From Opitutales bacterium (GTDB taxonomy: Bacteria; Verrucomicrobiota; Verrucomicrobiia; Opitutales; UBA2987), in contig JAJFLV010000066.1 in the NCBI GenBank assembly GCA_021772535.1, forward strand, positions 1 through 58,629: a stretch of 58,629 nucleotides of DNA, written 5' to 3'. The notes beneath the pieces were generated by a model, which made no database searches, was not told the DNA's origin, and saw only the letters and a program-made list of their open reading frames with translations. The translations under genes and the position numbers were made by a program. This document shows, one piece after another, positions 1-9,951 of the stretch; position 1 is the first letter of the stretch, and each line of letters begins with the position of its first letter.

Positions 1-344
1 ATGCCCCTTATGCCGTCGATCTCTCTAACCCGGCAAAAATCAGCCAACAGATCGCTGCTGCCCAAAGCCCTCGACAAATGCCGAAACGAAATCCCCCCGA
101 GCAGATAGCGCAGCGTTTCCATGCGCAGCGCCTTGATGGCAAAACTGGCCCGCGACTGCCGTGCCTTTACACTCATTGGCTGGCGCCCCTCCAAGGCAAA
201 CTCGATGGCCTGCGATTCGACCTCCGAGTCGATCAGCAGACGGTCGATTCGCTCAATAGTGGCGCGGAAGTTTTCGTAATCGGCGCATCGCTCAACCACA
301 GTTAAAGCTGGACGCAGCTGACTTTGGATGACAATATTTTTCAT
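1..344 (-). CDS. Transposase, N-terminal part (runs off the left window edge)
   Basis: Reverse-strand frame starting at ATG 342-344 stays open to position 1: MKNIVIQSQLRPALTVVERCADYENFRATIERIDRLLIDSEVESQAIEFALEGRQPMSVKARQSRASFAIKALRMETLRYLLGGISFRHLSRALGSSDLLADFC..., which resembles DDE-type transposase N-termini. Absent from the ORF track because it is edge-truncated. Confidence 0.6.
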   Translation of the reverse strand, partial: MKNIVIQSQLRPALTVVERCADYENFRATIERIDRLLIDSEVESQAIEFALEGRQPMSVKARQSRASFAIKALRMETLRYLLGGISFRHLSRALGSSDLLADFCRVREIDGIRG

Positions 345-743
345 AGAAAGGGTTAGTTTTGTTATTGCTAACGCAACTATAGAACCCTTTTTTGGCCGGA
401 TCGAGCAAAAAATTGCTCTTTCAGGCTATTTTTATCAACGTCATCCGTTTGACTATAAATCCTTTATATTTCTGGGACAGCCTCTACTTAATTTAAATAG
501 GTATATTTACGCAGTTTGCCTCACACAGGGTTCTTCGGCAAAATATGTGTCGGTCGCGGGAGAAGGTGGAAAACGCGATGAGAGGGCGCAGATTCCGACC
601 TGCGGACATTGATAAGAAATCGACGAGCCCCAGTGGAGCAGAATACGGGTTGAAACGGGAGCGCCTCCTACCGGATGGCTAATCTCCGTAAACCGTAAAA
701 GGCCTTCGGCTGACGTCTGAAACCTGGAATGAAACCAGATTCT

Positions 744-1112
744 TCAATCGGCCAGTAATTGCTCAATCATCTGCAAAAGCTCAGCGTTGGTAAACGGCTT
801 ATCGATAATGCCCTGGGCGCCGAGGAATTTGGCCATGTTGAGGTAGTCCTTCATGCCCGTGTTGCCGCCACCGGACATGGCTATTATTTTTACATCGGGG
901 AAATCGTGCCGGAGCTCGAGGATAGTGGCAATTCCCTCCTGCTCCGGCATGAAGATATCGGTTACGATTAAATCAACCTGATCCTGACGGTAGATGTTGA
1001 CCGCTTCCAGCCCATTTGCGGCCGATGCTGTTTCATAACCGGCCCGTTCAAGCATACGGCAGAGCATTATGTTGAGCGGTGCGTCGTCGTCTACAATTAA
1101 TACCTTAGGCAT
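744..1112 (-). CDS. Single-domain response regulator (CheY-like receiver)
   Basis: VLIVDDD...DLIVTDIFMPEQEG...SGG...DKPF receiver motifs, 122 aa. Confidence 0.93.
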   Translation of the reverse strand: MPKVLIVDDDAPLNIMLCRMLERAGYETASAANGLEAVNIYRQDQVDLIVTDIFMPEQEGIATILELRHDFPDVKIIAMSGGGNTGMKDYLNMAKFLGAQGIIDKPFTNAELLQMIEQLLAD

Positions 1113-1130
1113 CGGTAGATTGTTTCCTTT

Positions 1131-4100
1131 TCAATTTTTCATTTCAGATTTTGGGAAAAGGCCGCGTATGGTTCGGCTCAATTCCGCTACTTCAAATGGC
1201 TTGCCGAGGTAACCTCGAATTCCCAGGAACTGGATTTCCTTTTTTGTCAGGAACTCACCCAGGCCCGTAATAAGAAGTACAGGGAAATCGGGGTGAATTC
1301 CCACAATCTCCCTGGTCAAATGAGCGCCGGTCATCCGGGGCATCGACTGATCGATCACAGCCAGGTCAAAATCTAACGGTTGGGAGCGAAAAAGCTCCAG
1401 AGCTTGAACGCTGCTATTTTTTACAGTCACGGTATAACCGAGTCTTTCGAGGGACGCTTTAATAGATTTTGTAATCGCTTCTTCATTGTCCACCAGAAGG
1501 ATTCGCTCGCTGCCTTTGAGGGATTCTTCGGGAGGTGGAATTTTTTCATTTTCCAGGCGCTGTCCCAGGCACGGCAAAAAAATGGTGAAAGCCGAACCCT
1601 TTCCAAGTTTGCTTTCCACCGTGATGGCGCCACCGTGACTCTTGACCACGCCCTGTGCAACGGAAAGGCCGAGGCCGCTTCCTTCTCCAATTTCACGAGT
1701 AGTAAAAAAGGGCTCAAAAACCCTTTCCTTTGTTATTTCGTCCATACCGGCCCCATTGTCCCGGACGGTGAGTTCGAGGTAATCGCCTTCCCGCAAATCC
1801 GGGTGCAGCCGCGCCGATCCGCCTTCCAATTGGACTTCATGGAGGCGGATTTCCACCGTTCCCTGATTTTTTCCAATGGCCATGCAAGCATTGGTAATCA
1901 AGTTGAGCAGCGCCTGGCTTAGTTGGGTGGAATCGCCCAGCACAGAGTTGCATTTCTCCTCCAGGTCGAGGCGGATCTCTATTCCCTCATACACAACAGA
2001 ACGCAAAAGGGTGAAGGTTTCCCTTATTATGGGGCAAAGATCGACCGGTTCACGCGGTTGTTCGCCCTCCCGGCTGAAAATCAATATTTGCCTGACCAGC
2101 TCACGGGCTCGTCTGGCGCAAACATATACCTGTTCCAGATCCTCCCGGAACGGACTGTCTTTTGGAATATCCTCCAAGACTATATTCAAATAACCAAATA
2201 TCGGCTGTAATATATTATTAAAGTCGTGGGCGATTCCGCCAGCCAAAGTCCCGATAACCTCCATTTTTTGTGATTGGCGCAGATGAGCCTCGAGCCGTTC
2301 CCGTTCCTCCTCGGCTTTTTTCTGTTCGGTGATATCTTTATGGGTTCCCGTAGAGCGCAGGGAATATCCCTGTTCATCCCGTTTTAACACCTTGCCCCGC
2401 GACTGAATCCATTTCCAATCCCCTGATTTGGTACGCATGCGGACTTCGCTCTCACAAAAAGGAATTAACCCCTTCCGATGAGCTTTCCAGGCTTCGTCAA
2501 CCTCTTTGGCATCATCAGGATGAAGGAGATCTCTCCATCCGGTGTAGGAAGGTTCAATATCTTCTATCCGGTATCCCAGCATGGAGGCCCAACGCTCATC
2601 AATTATCAGTTTTTTATTCTTCACGTCGTAATCCCACAAGCCCAGTTCGGATGCGTCCAGGGCCCGCTCCAGTCTTTCCTGTGAAATTGCCAGCATTTCT
2701 TCGGCGCGTTTTCTTTCAGTAATATCCTGGATAGTTCCGATACTTCTCTGAGGATTTCCCCTTTTATCCCTTTCTACTATTTTGCCATGTGAATGAATCC
2801 ACTTCCATTGACCTGATTTGGTGCGCATGCGCAAATCGACCTCCATGGCTTCGGTTTGTCCGCTTAAATGAGCGAGGCGCACTTTTTCAGCTTTACTTAC
2901 ATCGTCTGTATGAACGAGATCCTTCCAACCGGAATTGTTCGGTTTAATTTCATCGACCCGATAGCCAAGCATACCGGCCCATCGCTCATCGACCACCATC
3001 ACATCCTCCAGATCCTGGCAGTCCCAAAGGCCCAGTTCGGAAGCTTCCAGAGCCCGTTCCAAGCGTTCCTGGAAAATTGCAAGCAACTGCTCGGTGCGCT
3101 TTTGTTGATCAATGTCCTTATGTGTTCCGGTGAATCGGAGTATTCTCCCCCGCTCATCCCATTGAACCGCATTCCCCCTGCCCTGGATCCACTTCCAATC
3201 ACCGGACTTAGTCTGCATCCGCACTTCAAATTCGCAAACGTTGATCAGGCCTTTCTGCTGGGAAGTCCAGGCTCTCTTAATAATCCTAAAATCGTCTGGA
3301 TGAATGCGGTCATTCCAGCCTTTAAAGGTTGGTTCGATTTCCTCAACTGCAAATCCAAGCATTCCGGCCCAACGTTCATCTACAACGAAAGAGTTGATTG
3401 TCCTATCGTAATTCCACATGCCCAGTTCGGAAGCTTCCAGGGCCCGATTCAGACGCTCTTCACTTCGACGGAGGGCTTCTTCCTTATTTTTTCTATCGGT
3501 TATGTTGCACACATAAGAGAGAACCCTGTTCGGTCCGTAAGCCTGCATGAGACCCTCAAAATATTGAATTTTTTTCCCGATTGGAAAATTGAATTCATAC
3601 CTTTGCAATTCACCGCTTAGCAAAGCTGTTTTGATATTGGTCATAACGACCCTGGCGGCATCCTCAGGGAGCGCATCCTTGATGACCATACCAATTAATT
3701 CATGACGTGGCAAAACGAGATCTCTTGGGTTGGAATCATTGCAATCAAGGTAGGTGCCTTGTCCGTCCAAAATAAAGATCAAGTCGGGAAATGACTTGAA
3801 TATGGCTCGATGCTTCTTCTCGCTTTCAATCAATGCTTTTTCTGCTTTTTTCTGCTCGGTTACGTCGGTAACAACGGAGATGTATCCGACGACCTCCCCA
3901 TTCGCATTCATTTTATAATTCCAGTCGACTTTCAGCGTAATAATTTTTCCGTCACAAGTTTTGTTGCGAGTCAGAATGTAGTCGTGTTCCGGACGTTTTC
4001 TGAGAATACGTCGCATCATCCGGTGATAGTTTCTTCTCAAAGCATCCGTGGCAAAGAGATCAAAAATGGATGTACCGATGAGTTCGCCATCAGCATAACC

Positions 4101-5120
4101 ATGCATGTTGTGAAAGGCGCTGTTCGCTTGTTTGATGGTTCCTTCCAGGTCGATTTCATTGATTCCGTACGGGATGGTTTCGACAAGAATTCGATAATCC
4201 TCACCTCTACGGCGCAGGGTTTCCTCCGCCCGTTCGCGTTCGGTAATATTGCGAATCATACTGAGGACTTTTCCGGTTCCGCAGGGAATCATTCGAACAT
4301 CGTAATATTGGCGTCCATGGGGCAAATCCAAATAATAATGGTAGGATTGTATTTTACCGGTTTCCACCGCTTCCCGAATATGATGGTGGGTCAATTCGAC
4401 TAATTTTCCGGGCAATATCTCGGAAATATTCCGGCCGATTAAATTTTCTATCGGGGCCAATAGATCGGAAGGATAGGGGCTCAGGCACTCGAGGTAATTG
4501 CCTTCAATGTCAAAGATAAAGAGCAAGTCAGGCAAGGACTCCAGAATACAACTTGGGGTAATCTCACTATGCTTGAGTTTTTTATTATTTTCGTCATGCC
4601 CGGTTATTTCCCGCAGGATAATTCGCAATAAGGGTTCTCCCGCAGTTGACCCTCTCAGAGGGCAAACATTCAATTCAATTCGCGAGGGTTTTCCATGACG
4701 ATTGGCGAGCTTTATGGTGAATCGATGATTAATTCGGCTGGGAGTTTCCTGATGAAGGTTATTTAAAAAATAATTGCGTTGCTCAGGCACGAGAAAGTCT
4801 GTCAATAATTTCTCCCGCAGAAAATCTACAGAGCAACCTAGAAAATTTGCGGCAACCCGGTTGGCCTCGGCAATTCGACCATTTTCATCGACGAGGAGGA
4901 ATCCCTCCTCCGCATTCATAAAAAAATCAGCATAGTAGCCGCGCTGAGCCAGCAAACGCTTGTTTTCGCGCTCCAGTCTCCTGTTGTGCGCAGACAGTTT
5001 TTTTAAGCCCCTGGTCCATTGGCGTGGCGCAGATCTCTGTCGTTTTCGAGCTTTAACGTTCGCGGCAAAGAGGTCTTCCCGGGATTCAACGTTGCTCTTG
5101 TATCCTCTGACTCTAATCAT
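1131..5120 (-). CDS. PAS multi-sensor hybrid histidine kinase with C-terminal receiver
   Basis: Multiple PAS/PAC modules, HisKA GGIAHDFNN, HATPase DNGAGM...GSGLGLS, C-terminal REC ILLVDNEE...VIDQSMP. Start overlaps the upstream stop (ATGA, 5117-5120). Confidence 0.95.
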   Translation of the reverse strand: MIRVRGYKSNVESREDLFAANVKARKRQRSAPRQWTRGLKKLSAHNRRLERENKRLLAQRGYYADFFMNAEEGFLLVDENGRIAEANRVAANFLGCSVDFLREKLLTDFLVPEQRNYFLNNLHQETPSRINHRFTIKLANRHGKPSRIELNVCPLRGSTAGEPLLRIILREITGHDENNKKLKHSEITPSCILESLPDLLFIFDIEGNYLECLSPYPSDLLAPIENLIGRNISEILPGKLVELTHHHIREAVETGKIQSYHYYLDLPHGRQYYDVRMIPCGTGKVLSMIRNITERERAEETLRRRGEDYRILVETIPYGINEIDLEGTIKQANSAFHNMHGYADGELIGTSIFDLFATDALRRNYHRMMRRILRKRPEHDYILTRNKTCDGKIITLKVDWNYKMNANGEVVGYISVVTDVTEQKKAEKALIESEKKHRAIFKSFPDLIFILDGQGTYLDCNDSNPRDLVLPRHELIGMVIKDALPEDAARVVMTNIKTALLSGELQRYEFNFPIGKKIQYFEGLMQAYGPNRVLSYVCNITDRKNKEEALRRSEERLNRALEASELGMWNYDRTINSFVVDERWAGMLGFAVEEIEPTFKGWNDRIHPDDFRIIKRAWTSQQKGLINVCEFEVRMQTKSGDWKWIQGRGNAVQWDERGRILRFTGTHKDIDQQKRTEQLLAIFQERLERALEASELGLWDCQDLEDVMVVDERWAGMLGYRVDEIKPNNSGWKDLVHTDDVSKAEKVRLAHLSGQTEAMEVDLRMRTKSGQWKWIHSHGKIVERDKRGNPQRSIGTIQDITERKRAEEMLAISQERLERALDASELGLWDYDVKNKKLIIDERWASMLGYRIEDIEPSYTGWRDLLHPDDAKEVDEAWKAHRKGLIPFCESEVRMRTKSGDWKWIQSRGKVLKRDEQGYSLRSTGTHKDITEQKKAEEERERLEAHLRQSQKMEVIGTLAGGIAHDFNNILQPIFGYLNIVLEDIPKDSPFREDLEQVYVCARRARELVRQILIFSREGEQPREPVDLCPIIRETFTLLRSVVYEGIEIRLDLEEKCNSVLGDSTQLSQALLNLITNACMAIGKNQGTVEIRLHEVQLEGGSARLHPDLREGDYLELTVRDNGAGMDEITKERVFEPFFTTREIGEGSGLGLSVAQGVVKSHGGAITVESKLGKGSAFTIFLPCLGQRLENEKIPPPEESLKGSERILLVDNEEAITKSIKASLERLGYTVTVKNSSVQALELFRSQPLDFDLAVIDQSMPRMTGAHLTREIVGIHPDFPVLLITGLGEFLTKKEIQFLGIRGYLGKPFEVAELSRTIRGLFPKSEMKN

Positions 5121-8100
5121 TTATCTCCATTCTTGTTGGGCCCGCCTAAATGGCGTTTCAGCATTTCGTATATTTCTTCCGCCATAACCGGTTTGGCCAA
5201 ATGGTCGGTGCAACCCGCTTCCGCCTGACGCTCTTCCGATTCGTCTCCCGTGCTGGCAGTTAATCCGATTATCGGTATGTTGGCAATTTCCGGTATGGCC
5301 CGGATTCGGCGCGTCGCTTCCAACCCATCCATGACCGGCATTCGCATATCCATGAAAATCAGTTCAGGCCGGAATTTTTCGGCTAATTCGACAGCTTCCT
5401 TCCCATTATGCGCAACGGTAATATGGTGCTCCTGTTGATTGAGCATATCCAGTAACATTGTGCGGATGATTTCATTGTCTTCTACGAGCATTATTCGTCG
5501 GCCAATGAGGATGGGTTCTTCATCATTTTCCCCAGATACTATCTCCTCTGGTAATTGGTCTGAAATGTAAAATTGGGGGAGGGTAAACCAGAAAGTGCTA
5601 CCAACATTGAGTTGACTTTGGACGCCTATCTTGCCGCCGTGTAGCTCTACCAGCCGCCGGGTAAGGGCGAGGCCGATGCCTGTTCCTTCCATGGTGCTTT
5701 CACCGGTTTTACCGACGCGGTAAAATTCGGAAAAAATCTTGTCCTGTTCCCGCGGATCGATGCCCTCTCCGGTATCACAAACCTCTACCCTGATTTCATT
5801 TTCCAGGTTCTGAACGACATGTATATCGATACGGCCGTGAGGAGGCGTATATTTAATGGCGTTTGACAGCAGGTTAAACATGATTTGCATGCATTTTTTC
5901 CGATCCGCATTAACTCTCGTAAGGGAAGGATCGATAAAGGATTGGACCTCAAGGTTCTTTTCTTTGAACTGGGCACTCATTATGTTGAGGATTCCATTGA
6001 AAAAATCTTCCGGCTGAAAAGCCTCCAGATCAATTTCCATTTTTCCCGAATCGATTTTAGCCAGGTCGAGAAGGCCGTTGATCAGGTAAAGCAAATGCCT
6101 GCCGGCGTTAGTAATATTTTCGATATAGGCGTTTTGCTTTTCGTCAGATGCGGGGCTGTAATTCTTTTTGTAGAGATCAGAAAACCCGAGGATTGCACTG
6201 AGAGGAGTGCGTAACTCATGGCTCATGGATGAAATGAAACGGTTTCTGTGGCTGTTGGCTTCCTGCAGACGCAGATTGGAGTCCATCAGTTTTTCCATCG
6301 ATTGGCGCAATTCGGCCGTCCTTGACTCCACCGTGTATTCCAGGTTTTGCCGATGGTTTTCCAGTTCCTGCTGGAGTTTTTTTCTTTCCGTGATGTCCCT
6401 GATGAGGACAATCCACTTGGGCCCCTCGCCTGTTTCAGCCACGCTTGCGATAAACTCCATGGGAAAAATAGAGCCATCTTTTCTCACGCCTTCGACCTCC
6501 TGCGGTATGTCGGCAAATTGTTTTACTCCGGTGGCGAGATATTGACGCAAGGAACCTTCATATTGCTTGATGTATTCTTCCTTCAAGAGGATCGTAACAT
6601 TCAACTGGGAAATTTCCTCAAATGAATAGCCGAACATTTTTTCCGCCGCTGGATTGAAGGTATGGATACGTTTATTTTGATCGAATACGACGATGCCGTC
6701 GGCCACTGTATTGAGAATGGTGGAAAGCCGCGCTTCGTTTTCGCGAAGCGTTTGTTCAGCTTTGTCCCTTTCAGTGACATCCTCAGTAATTGCCACCACT
6801 ACCGATGTATTTTTAAAGGTGGACATCTGCAGGTGATACTCAACAGGGTAAATGGTGCCATCCTTCCTCCTGTGGGAAGTTGAAAAATTCAACACTTCCT
6901 TCTCACCGGAGAGGAGAGGCCTCATCAACTCTTCCAATGTGTCGGATGTAAAATCGGGTTTAAAATCCAGGGGGGTTAATTTTGCCAATTCTTCGCTGGA
7001 GTATTGAAGGTTTTCACGCGCACCCCGGTTAACCTGTATGAACTTTAGGGTCTGAGGCTCGAAGATGTAAATCTCGTTTAAGGATTCTTCCAGAATATGG
7101 CCTAAACGGGCGGCTTGCTCTTCGGCCTCCCGTAATTTCAAAATATCCACCGTCGAAATCAACACCCTGGACCAGTCATCCTCGAAACCTGGAATGAGGA
7201 AAAGATTCAAAATAACATGGTAGGGATTGCCTTCCAGGTCTTTACCTTTGAATTGGCTTTCAAAGCGGGACTGGCCTTCACACAAGTCGATCAACACTTT
7301 TCTTACGACAGCGAAACTTTCGGAGGTAGCCATCTTATTGAGCCCATCCTGTAAATCGTTCTTATCATTGCCTTTGAATAGTTTCAAAGTGGCCTGATTG
7401 ACATTCAGGATTTTTATGAGAGAACCGCAAAGAACGACAGCTTTAGGATGCTCCCGAAAATATTTCCTGAAATCCTTTACTCCGTTCAAATGCAAACGAT
7501 CGATGAAGTCCTTGACAGCGGAATAATCTTGTTCCCAATGTGGGATTGGTGAATTTTCGAACAGACTTCGATAGCGCTCTTCGCTTTGTCGAAGCACTTC
7601 CTCGGTTTGTTTACGCTCGGTAATGTCCTGGTGAATCCCGATTGCCCTACGGGGTTGGCCGTCATCATCGAAGTCAAAAAACTGACCCTGGGTGTAAATC
7701 CACTTCCAGTTGCCATTTTTCGCCTTCATGCGAAACTCGGCAGTATAAAACGGGGTCTTGCCTTGCTTTCCTTTTAACCAGGCTTCCTTTAGTTCAGCAA
7801 AATCTCCAGGATGAATTAGAGAATTAAATTGAATTTGCGATTGCTCAAATTCGGAGAGTTCGTAACCGAGCATATTGGCATAACGTTCATCATAGTGGAC
7901 CTCGTCGGTGACAAGATTTCGGTCCCAAAGACCCAAGTTGGAACCTTTTAAAGCAAGTTCCAGGCGATCTCGAGTCTCCCGCAAAGCGGCCTCGGTTTCT
8001 TTTTGTTTTGTTATGTCCTGATGGATACCGACGGCGCGAAGTGGTTTACCCTCTTCATCAAAATCAACTAATTGACCGTGGGTTAAAATCCATTTCCAGC

Positions 8101-9721
8101 GGCCATTCTTCGTGCGTAAGCGCAATTCCGCACTGTAAAAAGGTTTTTGCCGTCTTTTGTGCTGCAACCAAGCTTTCATGGATTTTTGAGTTTCTTCCGG
8201 ATGGCACAGGGAATCAAAAAAATCTGCAGTTTGTTCAATTTCCTCAAGCTTGTAGCCAAGCATGCTGGCCCAGCGTTCATCATAAGTGGCCTCTTTGGTT
8301 TTCAGGTTGACATCCCAAAGTCCCAAATTGGAACCCCTCAGGGCCAGTTCCAACCGGTTGCGAGTTTCTTTGAGCGAGGATTCAGCTTTCTTTCGTTCGG
8401 CAATGTCCTGCACCGTTCCAATAAATAAGTAGTCTTCCCCCATGCTTGAGGCATCTACCGTTACTTCGATAGGGAAAGTGGAACCATCCTTGCGCAGGCC
8501 TAAAATTTCCCTTGGTTTTCCGGATAAGGTTTTAACTCCTTTATCGAGGAAATTTCTAAGATGTTTGTAGTAATGACTGCGATGGGATTTCTCCACGAGC
8601 AAAGCGATGCTTTTGCCGATAACCTCCTGTTCTTCGTAACCAAAGATCTTTAATGCAGCGGGATTCAACGATTCGATGTTGGTAAATTGGTTGAAACTGA
8701 TGATGCCCTCACCGGCAGTTTCGAGAATAGTGCGAAGCCGGGTTTTCTGCACTTGAAGGTCGAGCAAAGCGGAATTTAATTGAGCCGTGCGTTGTGAGAC
8801 CCCCTTTTCGAGACCGACATTGAGAAGACGGACTTCCTCCTGCACCCATTTGCGCTGCTCAATTTCCCTCTTTAAGGCAATATTGATATTGGCGAGTTCA
8901 TTTTTTCCTTTTTCGGCACGAAAGAAAATGTTGTACATGTCCAAAAGCAATCCGGTAAAAACGCACCAGTAACTGGTAATCTTGGCCAAATGGGCGACAT
9001 CGAACATGAGATCGCACAAATGACTCGAACATGACATGAAGAGGGTTTGTCCGGCCAAGCTCAAAATAAGGGCAATAACAAGCCAATGCTCGAAAATACC
9101 TCGCCGCCACCGGCCTTTGCGCAGATACCCGATCAAGGCCAGAAGAAACAGTGACCCCGCAACCAATTCTCCGGGGCGGGAAATAAGGTATTCCGGGTAA
9201 TAGACCTGGGACAACCCGGCCAGGAAAAAATAAGCAATAAATGCCAGAACAAGAAAAACTAAAGCTGAAAGAATTGAATATTTATCACCGAGAACAGTTT
9301 TCCCTGGAGGTTTTTCTTTTCTTTGTGTCCAGTAACTTAAAAACAGGAATGTCCCAAGATAAATGCGGGTCGCATTCCAACTCCAGGTTATTAAACTGGA
9401 AGGATGCAAAGACAGGTATTGGCTAAACCATTGACTGGTAACCAGTGTGTGGTAACCGTCGAGCAAACCGGTTCCCAGAAAACCGCACCCGATTAACAGG
9501 TACATCCTGTTCTTTGTGGCATAATACCGCGCCAGGGTAGGACCCGCGATAAAAACCGCCAATAATGTTGCTGCAAACTCCATGAGAGTGTGCAATTCCA
9601 ATGTGCTGGTCCAAGGGATACCACCCAGAAAATAGCGGGCGGCCCCCAGCCCTAAAACCAAGCCGATATAGATTGCCGTTCTTCCCCTAAACATAACGTT
9701 TTTCTCCGAATTCGCACTCAC
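5117..9721 (-). CDS. Membrane-bound hybrid histidine kinase (MASE3-like N-terminal sensor, PAS repeats, HisKA, HATPase, REC)
   Basis: N-terminal multi-TM region with FLGTGLLDGYHTLVTSQ (MASE3-like), several PAS/PAC modules, SSMSHELRTPLSAILG, DTGEGID...GTGIGLALT, C-terminal REC IMLVEDNE...FMDMRMPVMDG. Confidence 0.95.
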   Translation of the reverse strand: MSANSEKNVMFRGRTAIYIGLVLGLGAARYFLGGIPWTSTLELHTLMEFAATLLAVFIAGPTLARYYATKNRMYLLIGCGFLGTGLLDGYHTLVTSQWFSQYLSLHPSSLITWSWNATRIYLGTFLFLSYWTQRKEKPPGKTVLGDKYSILSALVFLVLAFIAYFFLAGLSQVYYPEYLISRPGELVAGSLFLLALIGYLRKGRWRRGIFEHWLVIALILSLAGQTLFMSCSSHLCDLMFDVAHLAKITSYWCVFTGLLLDMYNIFFRAEKGKNELANINIALKREIEQRKWVQEEVRLLNVGLEKGVSQRTAQLNSALLDLQVQKTRLRTILETAGEGIISFNQFTNIESLNPAALKIFGYEEQEVIGKSIALLVEKSHRSHYYKHLRNFLDKGVKTLSGKPREILGLRKDGSTFPIEVTVDASSMGEDYLFIGTVQDIAERKKAESSLKETRNRLELALRGSNLGLWDVNLKTKEATYDERWASMLGYKLEEIEQTADFFDSLCHPEETQKSMKAWLQHKRRQKPFYSAELRLRTKNGRWKWILTHGQLVDFDEEGKPLRAVGIHQDITKQKETEAALRETRDRLELALKGSNLGLWDRNLVTDEVHYDERYANMLGYELSEFEQSQIQFNSLIHPGDFAELKEAWLKGKQGKTPFYTAEFRMKAKNGNWKWIYTQGQFFDFDDDGQPRRAIGIHQDITERKQTEEVLRQSEERYRSLFENSPIPHWEQDYSAVKDFIDRLHLNGVKDFRKYFREHPKAVVLCGSLIKILNVNQATLKLFKGNDKNDLQDGLNKMATSESFAVVRKVLIDLCEGQSRFESQFKGKDLEGNPYHVILNLFLIPGFEDDWSRVLISTVDILKLREAEEQAARLGHILEESLNEIYIFEPQTLKFIQVNRGARENLQYSSEELAKLTPLDFKPDFTSDTLEELMRPLLSGEKEVLNFSTSHRRKDGTIYPVEYHLQMSTFKNTSVVVAITEDVTERDKAEQTLRENEARLSTILNTVADGIVVFDQNKRIHTFNPAAEKMFGYSFEEISQLNVTILLKEEYIKQYEGSLRQYLATGVKQFADIPQEVEGVRKDGSIFPMEFIASVAETGEGPKWIVLIRDITERKKLQQELENHRQNLEYTVESRTAELRQSMEKLMDSNLRLQEANSHRNRFISSMSHELRTPLSAILGFSDLYKKNYSPASDEKQNAYIENITNAGRHLLYLINGLLDLAKIDSGKMEIDLEAFQPEDFFNGILNIMSAQFKEKNLEVQSFIDPSLTRVNADRKKCMQIMFNLLSNAIKYTPPHGRIDIHVVQNLENEIRVEVCDTGEGIDPREQDKIFSEFYRVGKTGESTMEGTGIGLALTRRLVELHGGKIGVQSQLNVGSTFWFTLPQFYISDQLPEEIVSGENDEEPILIGRRIMLVEDNEIIRTMLLDMLNQQEHHITVAHNGKEAVELAEKFRPELIFMDMRMPVMDGLEATRRIRAIPEIANIPIIGLTASTGDESEERQAEAGCTDHLAKPVMAEEIYEMLKRHLGGPNKNGDK

Positions 9722-9951
9722 ATCGGAAAGAGCGAAAAGCGGACCTATTAAATCTCAAAGTAGTTGTAGCATAGAATCTTAGTGTTTTTACAATCGGTTA
9801 TAAAAATTCTATCTCAATTAAGCAAGTAAGACAGATGCTGATAAATTATCTCATTCCATTGGTAGTTTTTTCTTCTGAAAGAATAAATTTTGGAACAATA
9901 TCAGAATTTGGGATATAAGCAATCCTAATGGTCTTCCCAGAGTATAATCAG

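Noticed and set aside
600-743. Possible structured RNA/riboswitch downstream of the receiver gene
   Set aside because: GC-rich with short complementary segments (e.g. ggccttcggct) but no match to a riboswitch consensus I can recall; left unannotated.
1380-4403. Plus-strand ORFs (180, 250, 197 aa and others) opposite the PAS kinase gene
   Set aside because: Antisense shadow ORFs over a strongly supported coding gene; low-complexity, no recognisable domains.
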